Part shown: positions 5,460-8,109 of the stretch, piece after piece
How positions within the stretch are numbered: position 1 is the stretch's first letter
How the letters are laid out: each line of letters opens with the position of its first letter
Assembly: GCA_964429355.1 (NCBI GenBank)
Contig: CAYSCH010000412.1
Location: forward strand, 1-8,109
Direction of reading: 5' to 3'
DNA length: 8,109 bases
DNA from: JAAYAY01 sp964429355
Lineage (GTDB): Bacteria; Planctomycetota; Planctomycetia; Pirellulales; Thermoguttaceae
Made by a program: the position numbers and the translations under genes
Notes under the pieces: model-generated
What the model was told of the DNA's origin: nothing
The model's input: only the letters and a program-made list of their open reading frames with translations
The model's database searches: none

Positions 5460-8109
5460 ATGAAAAAAGTCTCCCGGCAGATCGGTCTCTTCCGTCGTGC
5501 TCTTTTGAAGCGTCGCCGTCCCCTGCGTCTCGAACCACTTGAGTCGAGAACCCTTCTGTCTGCGGCACCGGCCGATACCGACCTTAGCCGGGCCATGTTT
5601 GCTGCCGCCACGGGAGACGAACTCACGGCCGAACAGGAGATGCAGGCCGAGGACTTCGATGCAACGATCTATCTGAAATCTCAGGCCAGCCTCGATTTCT
5701 CGCAGCTAGCTGCGGCCCAGCCCCCGACTCAACTCGGATCCGTCGACTACCTTCTCGTTCCACAAATCGATCTTGCATCCGGCGATCAGTCGTACACCCT
5801 CGAAGCGACTCACAATGGTTTTCTCACCCTCGAGGCGCTGTACGCGAGCCCCTCGAGCACAGTGACGATGACGCTCTTCGACGGTGACGGCAACCAACTG
5901 GCCATCTCCTCTTCGGCGGATGGGGGAGAGAGAATCGATTGGCAGGCGACGGCCGGTAGCACCTATTCGGTCACACTCAGCGGTACCGCCAGCCCCGTCG
6001 CCTTGCGGATCGCCAATCTTCTGCATCGCGCAGGTACGACTGTGACCGTCTACGGCACCGCCGCTGCCGACGATTTCCTCTTCAGCGCGGAGGCATCCCG
6101 CAACGTCACGATCAACGGCGTCTTCTACGGTTTTTCCAATGGCCAAGTCTCGGTGGTGACCTTCAACGCCGATGCAACAGAGTCCAACGCCGGAAGCGAC
6201 GTCGTACGCGTCGAGGGCTCAGCGGTTGCCGAGACGCTCACCGCTACTTTCGAGGGCACCCAGATGGTGCCTACAATGGTCTTCCAGACCAACTCCGGGG
6301 CTGCTCAGCCGTTCACCGTTACGGCCACGAACTTCGAACAATTGTTTGCCTGGTCGCGTTCGGGCGACACCGACACCGCCGTCTTCGAGGACTCACCGGC
6401 CCGCGATAAGGGGAAAGCCCTTCCAGGTGACAACGTGTCGTTAATGCGCAGCCTGGAAGGATCTACCACCTTCTATCGCCGCGCCAAGTTGTTCGAAGAG
6501 GTCACTTTTGTCGGAGCGAACAACCCCGATAACGATACCATCATTTTCTTCGACACGCCCGGCTCCGATCATTTCCAGGCCAACGCTGGAACACAAGTCC
6601 ACCAACTGCTGACCGCGACCGGCCTCGTGTGCACCGCCCAGAATTTCCCCGGGCTGCTCGTCCGTTCGGTCTATGCCGGTGGCACCGATACCGCCAGTTT
6701 CACGGACTCCAGCCAGAATGACAAGTTCGTGGCCCGGCCGGGCAAGACGGAACTCTATTGCCTCATCGAGGGAAGCCAGTTCGATATCACCGTCCGGGAT
6801 TTCGACGTGGCAGTTACCGATTTCGCTAACGGCGGCATCGACAATGTCCGGTTCACCGATTCCGCCCGCAGCGACCATTTCTCCGGGAGTCCCACCCGGT
6901 CCTCCTTCTCGGGCATCGGTTTCGCCTACACGGTCGATCAGGCCGAACAGGTCTCGGTCACGTCTCTGTACAGCAACGACTTCGACACCGCCCAGATCTA
7001 CGACTCCGCCGCGAACGATGTCCTCCAAGGCGATTACAGCAGCGAAAGCAGGCCGACGGCGCGGTTGTGGACTCCCGACACGTCCGGCCAGTTGCTTTAC
7101 CAGTTGGTCGATGTCGAAAACATTGACGCCTATGGAACCACGGGGCTCAACAGGGCGTATGTCGACGGCATCGACTTCATACAACTCCACGGATTGTGGA
7201 ACGTCAATGCCGTACCGGTCGTTCAGGATGACAACTACTCTGTCGACGAGGATGCCTCGCTGGCAATCGACGCGGCGGCAGGCATCCTGGCGAACGACAG
7301 CGACGCCGACGGTCAGACCATCACTGCCGCGCTCGTCGCTGCTCCCGCTCACGGCAGTCTGACGCTCAATTCGAATGGCTCTTTCAGCTACACGCCGGCC
7401 GCCAACTTCTGGGGTACTGACACGTTCACGTACGTTGCCAATGACGGATTTACCAACTCGGTGCAGGCGACCGTGACGATCACCGTCAACCCGGTCAATG
7501 ACGGGCTGCCCGTAGCGGCCGACGATGCCCATTCCCTCGATGAAGATGGCGTGTTGGCCGTCGATGCCGCCAGCGGTGTCCTCAGCAACGACACCGACGT
7601 CGATGGCGACTCGCTCACGGCAACGCTTGTGTCGGGCCCGGCCCACGGCAACCTCGCGCTGAGTGCCGACGGCTCCTTCACCTACACGCCGGACACCGAT
7701 TTTCACGGCAGCGACTTGTTCACCTATGTCGCCGGCGACGGAACTGGTGACTCCGCGGCAGCGACCGTCACGATCACGGTCAATTCCATCAACGACGCGC
7801 CAGTCGCGGGGGATGATTCCCATGCGGTCGATGAAGATGGCCTCTTGACCGTCGACGCCGCCAGCGGTGTTCTCGGCAACGACAGCGACGTAGACGGCGA
7901 CCCGCTCGGCGCATCGCTTGTCTCAGGCCCCGCCCACGGTGTCCTGACGCTCAATCCGGACGGCTCCTTCACGTATACACCGGAGGCCGACTTCCACGGC
8001 AGCGACTCGTTCACGTATGTTGCCAACGACGGGGCTGCCGACTCGGCGACAGCCACCGTCACGATCACGGTCAATTCCATCAACGACGCACCAGTCGCGG
8101 GGGATGATT
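5460..8109 (+). CDS. Giant LEPR-XLL protein with beta-repeats and cadherin-like repeats (3' end beyond window)
   Basis: The frame stays open from ATG 5460 to the window edge (883 codons and counting). The very basic N-terminus ends in RPLRLEPLESRTLLSA (about residues 20-35), the LEPR-XLL motif that opens many large planctomycete proteins. No hydrophobic Sec signal peptide is visible. Residues about 96-185 resemble a pre-peptidase C-terminal (PPC) beta-sandwich (SYTLEATHNGFLTLEAL, WQATAGSTYSVTLSG). Residues 194-575 contain seven degenerate repeats of about 48-59 residues built on D-T-x-x-F-x-D-S-x3-D-x-F. From about residue 585, tandem cadherin-like/Big_9 domains begin (NDSDVDGD, GPAHG, DGSFTYTP, DSFTYVANDG, TVTITVN), with a fourth starting at the edge. 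The aspartate-rich loops suggest calcium binding. A surface or secreted adhesive role is inferred. The AAA/kinase/csrA genes upstream lie on the same strand. Confidence 0.9.
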   Translation, partial: MKKVSRQIGLFRRALLKRRRPLRLEPLESRTLLSAAPADTDLSRAMFAAATGDELTAEQEMQAEDFDATIYLKSQASLDFSQLAAAQPPTQLGSVDYLLVPQIDLASGDQSYTLEATHNGFLTLEALYASPSSTVTMTLFDGDGNQLAISSSADGGERIDWQATAGSTYSVTLSGTASPVALRIANLLHRAGTTVTVYGTAAADDFLFSAEASRNVTINGVFYGFSNGQVSVVTFNADATESNAGSDVVRVEGSAVAETLTATFEGTQMVPTMVFQTNSGAAQPFTVTATNFEQLFAWSRSGDTDTAVFEDSPARDKGKALPGDNVSLMRSLEGSTTFYRRAKLFEEVTFVGANNPDNDTIIFFDTPGSDHFQANAGTQVHQLLTATGLVCTAQNFPGLLVRSVYAGGTDTASFTDSSQNDKFVARPGKTELYCLIEGSQFDITVRDFDVAVTDFANGGIDNVRFTDSARSDHFSGSPTRSSFSGIGFAYTVDQAEQVSVTSLYSNDFDTAQIYDSAANDVLQGDYSSESRPTARLWTPDTSGQLLYQLVDVENIDAYGTTGLNRAYVDGIDFIQLHGLWNVNAVPVVQDDNYSVDEDASLAIDAAAGILANDSDADGQTITAALVAAPAHGSLTLNSNGSFSYTPAANFWGTDTFTYVANDGFTNSVQATVTITVNPVNDGLPVAADDAHSLDEDGVLAVDAASGVLSNDTDVDGDSLTATLVSGPAHGNLALSADGSFTYTPDTDFHGSDLFTYVAGDGTGDSAAATVTITVNSINDAPVAGDDSHAVDEDGLLTVDAASGVLGNDSDVDGDPLGASLVSGPAHGVLTLNPDGSFTYTPEADFHGSDSFTYVANDGAADSATATVTITVNSINDAPVAGDD
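6039..7130 (+). repeat. Seven degenerate 48-59-residue protein repeats
   Basis: Repeat starts fall at about 6039, 6198, 6372, 6534, 6687, 6840 and 6984. The clearest five begin DTAVFEDSPARDK, DTIIFFDTPGSDHF, DTASFTDSSQNDKF, DNVRFTDSARSDHF and DTAQIYDSAANDVL. Two earlier copies (DVVRVEGSAVAETL, TVTVYGTAAADDFLF) are more diverged. Spacing is 53, 58, 54, 51, 51 and 48 residues. I do not match it to a named family. A beta-helix or stacked beta-hairpin fold is plausible. Confidence 0.65.
7212..8109 (+). repeat. Tandem cadherin-like (Big_9) repeats, units of 294, 291 and 291 bp
   Basis: Units start at proline codons 7215, 7509, 7800 and 8091, giving lengths of 98, 97 and 97 residues. Each carries the DED start, ND-D-D-DG-, HG-L-L--DGSF-YTP, F-G-D-FTYVA-DG and TVTITVN elements. 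The stretch 7764-7818 matches 8055-8109 in 54 of 55 bases, while the unit interiors differ at many synonymous sites. The array continues past the window. Confidence 0.9.

Noticed and set aside
6441..7823. 460-residue open frame on the minus strand
   Set aside because: It mirrors the repeat-bearing giant gene, and its apparent repeats are the complement of the cadherin-like units. No independent start signal or family.
1..8109. tRNA, rRNA, CRISPR array, transposase or phage genes
   Set aside because: I looked on both strands and saw none. The only array-like repeats are in-frame protein repeats of the giant gene.

Overview
This GC-rich window looks like draft chromosomal sequence from a planctomycete, probably Pirellulales-like. 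Two signatures point there. One is the C-terminal end of a DUF1559 (H-X9-DG type) pseudopilin-like protein. The other is a giant protein opening with the planctomycete LEPR-XLL motif, followed by cadherin-like repeats. A run of ten Ns at 1020-1029 marks a scaffold gap.

Layout. Positions 1-184 hold at most the tail of an upstream gene, then a classic rho-independent terminator (132-176). Positions 185-604 hold a 5'-truncated DUF1559 remnant, followed by a perfect 13-bp hairpin (644-676). Positions 677-1240 are largely non-coding: one doubtful small ORF, the assembly gap, and a REP-like inverted repeat (1145-1200). The rest is a dense, all-plus-strand regulatory block. It comprises a membrane histidine kinase (1241-2737), an overlapping NtrC-family sigma-54 activator (2730-4163), a double-palindrome hairpin (4165-4197), a 207-bp intergenic region with a candidate sigma-54 promoter and upstream dyad, a single-domain response regulator (4371-4838), a CsrA protein fused to a BON-like C-terminal domain (4854-5396), and the start of a giant repeat protein (5460 to beyond the window end).

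Working model (inference). The kinase phosphorylates the NtrC-like activator, and possibly the stand-alone receiver. The activator could bind the dyad at 4232-4249 and drive sigma-54 transcription from about 4326 of the receiver-csrA operon. CsrA-BON could then control translation of nearby mRNAs, including the giant surface or secreted protein immediately downstream. No conventional flagellar partner such as FliW is visible. The CsrA-BON fusion, its place between a two-component/sigma-54 system and a giant LEPR-XLL protein, and the two kinds of repeats in that protein are the most interesting parts of the window.
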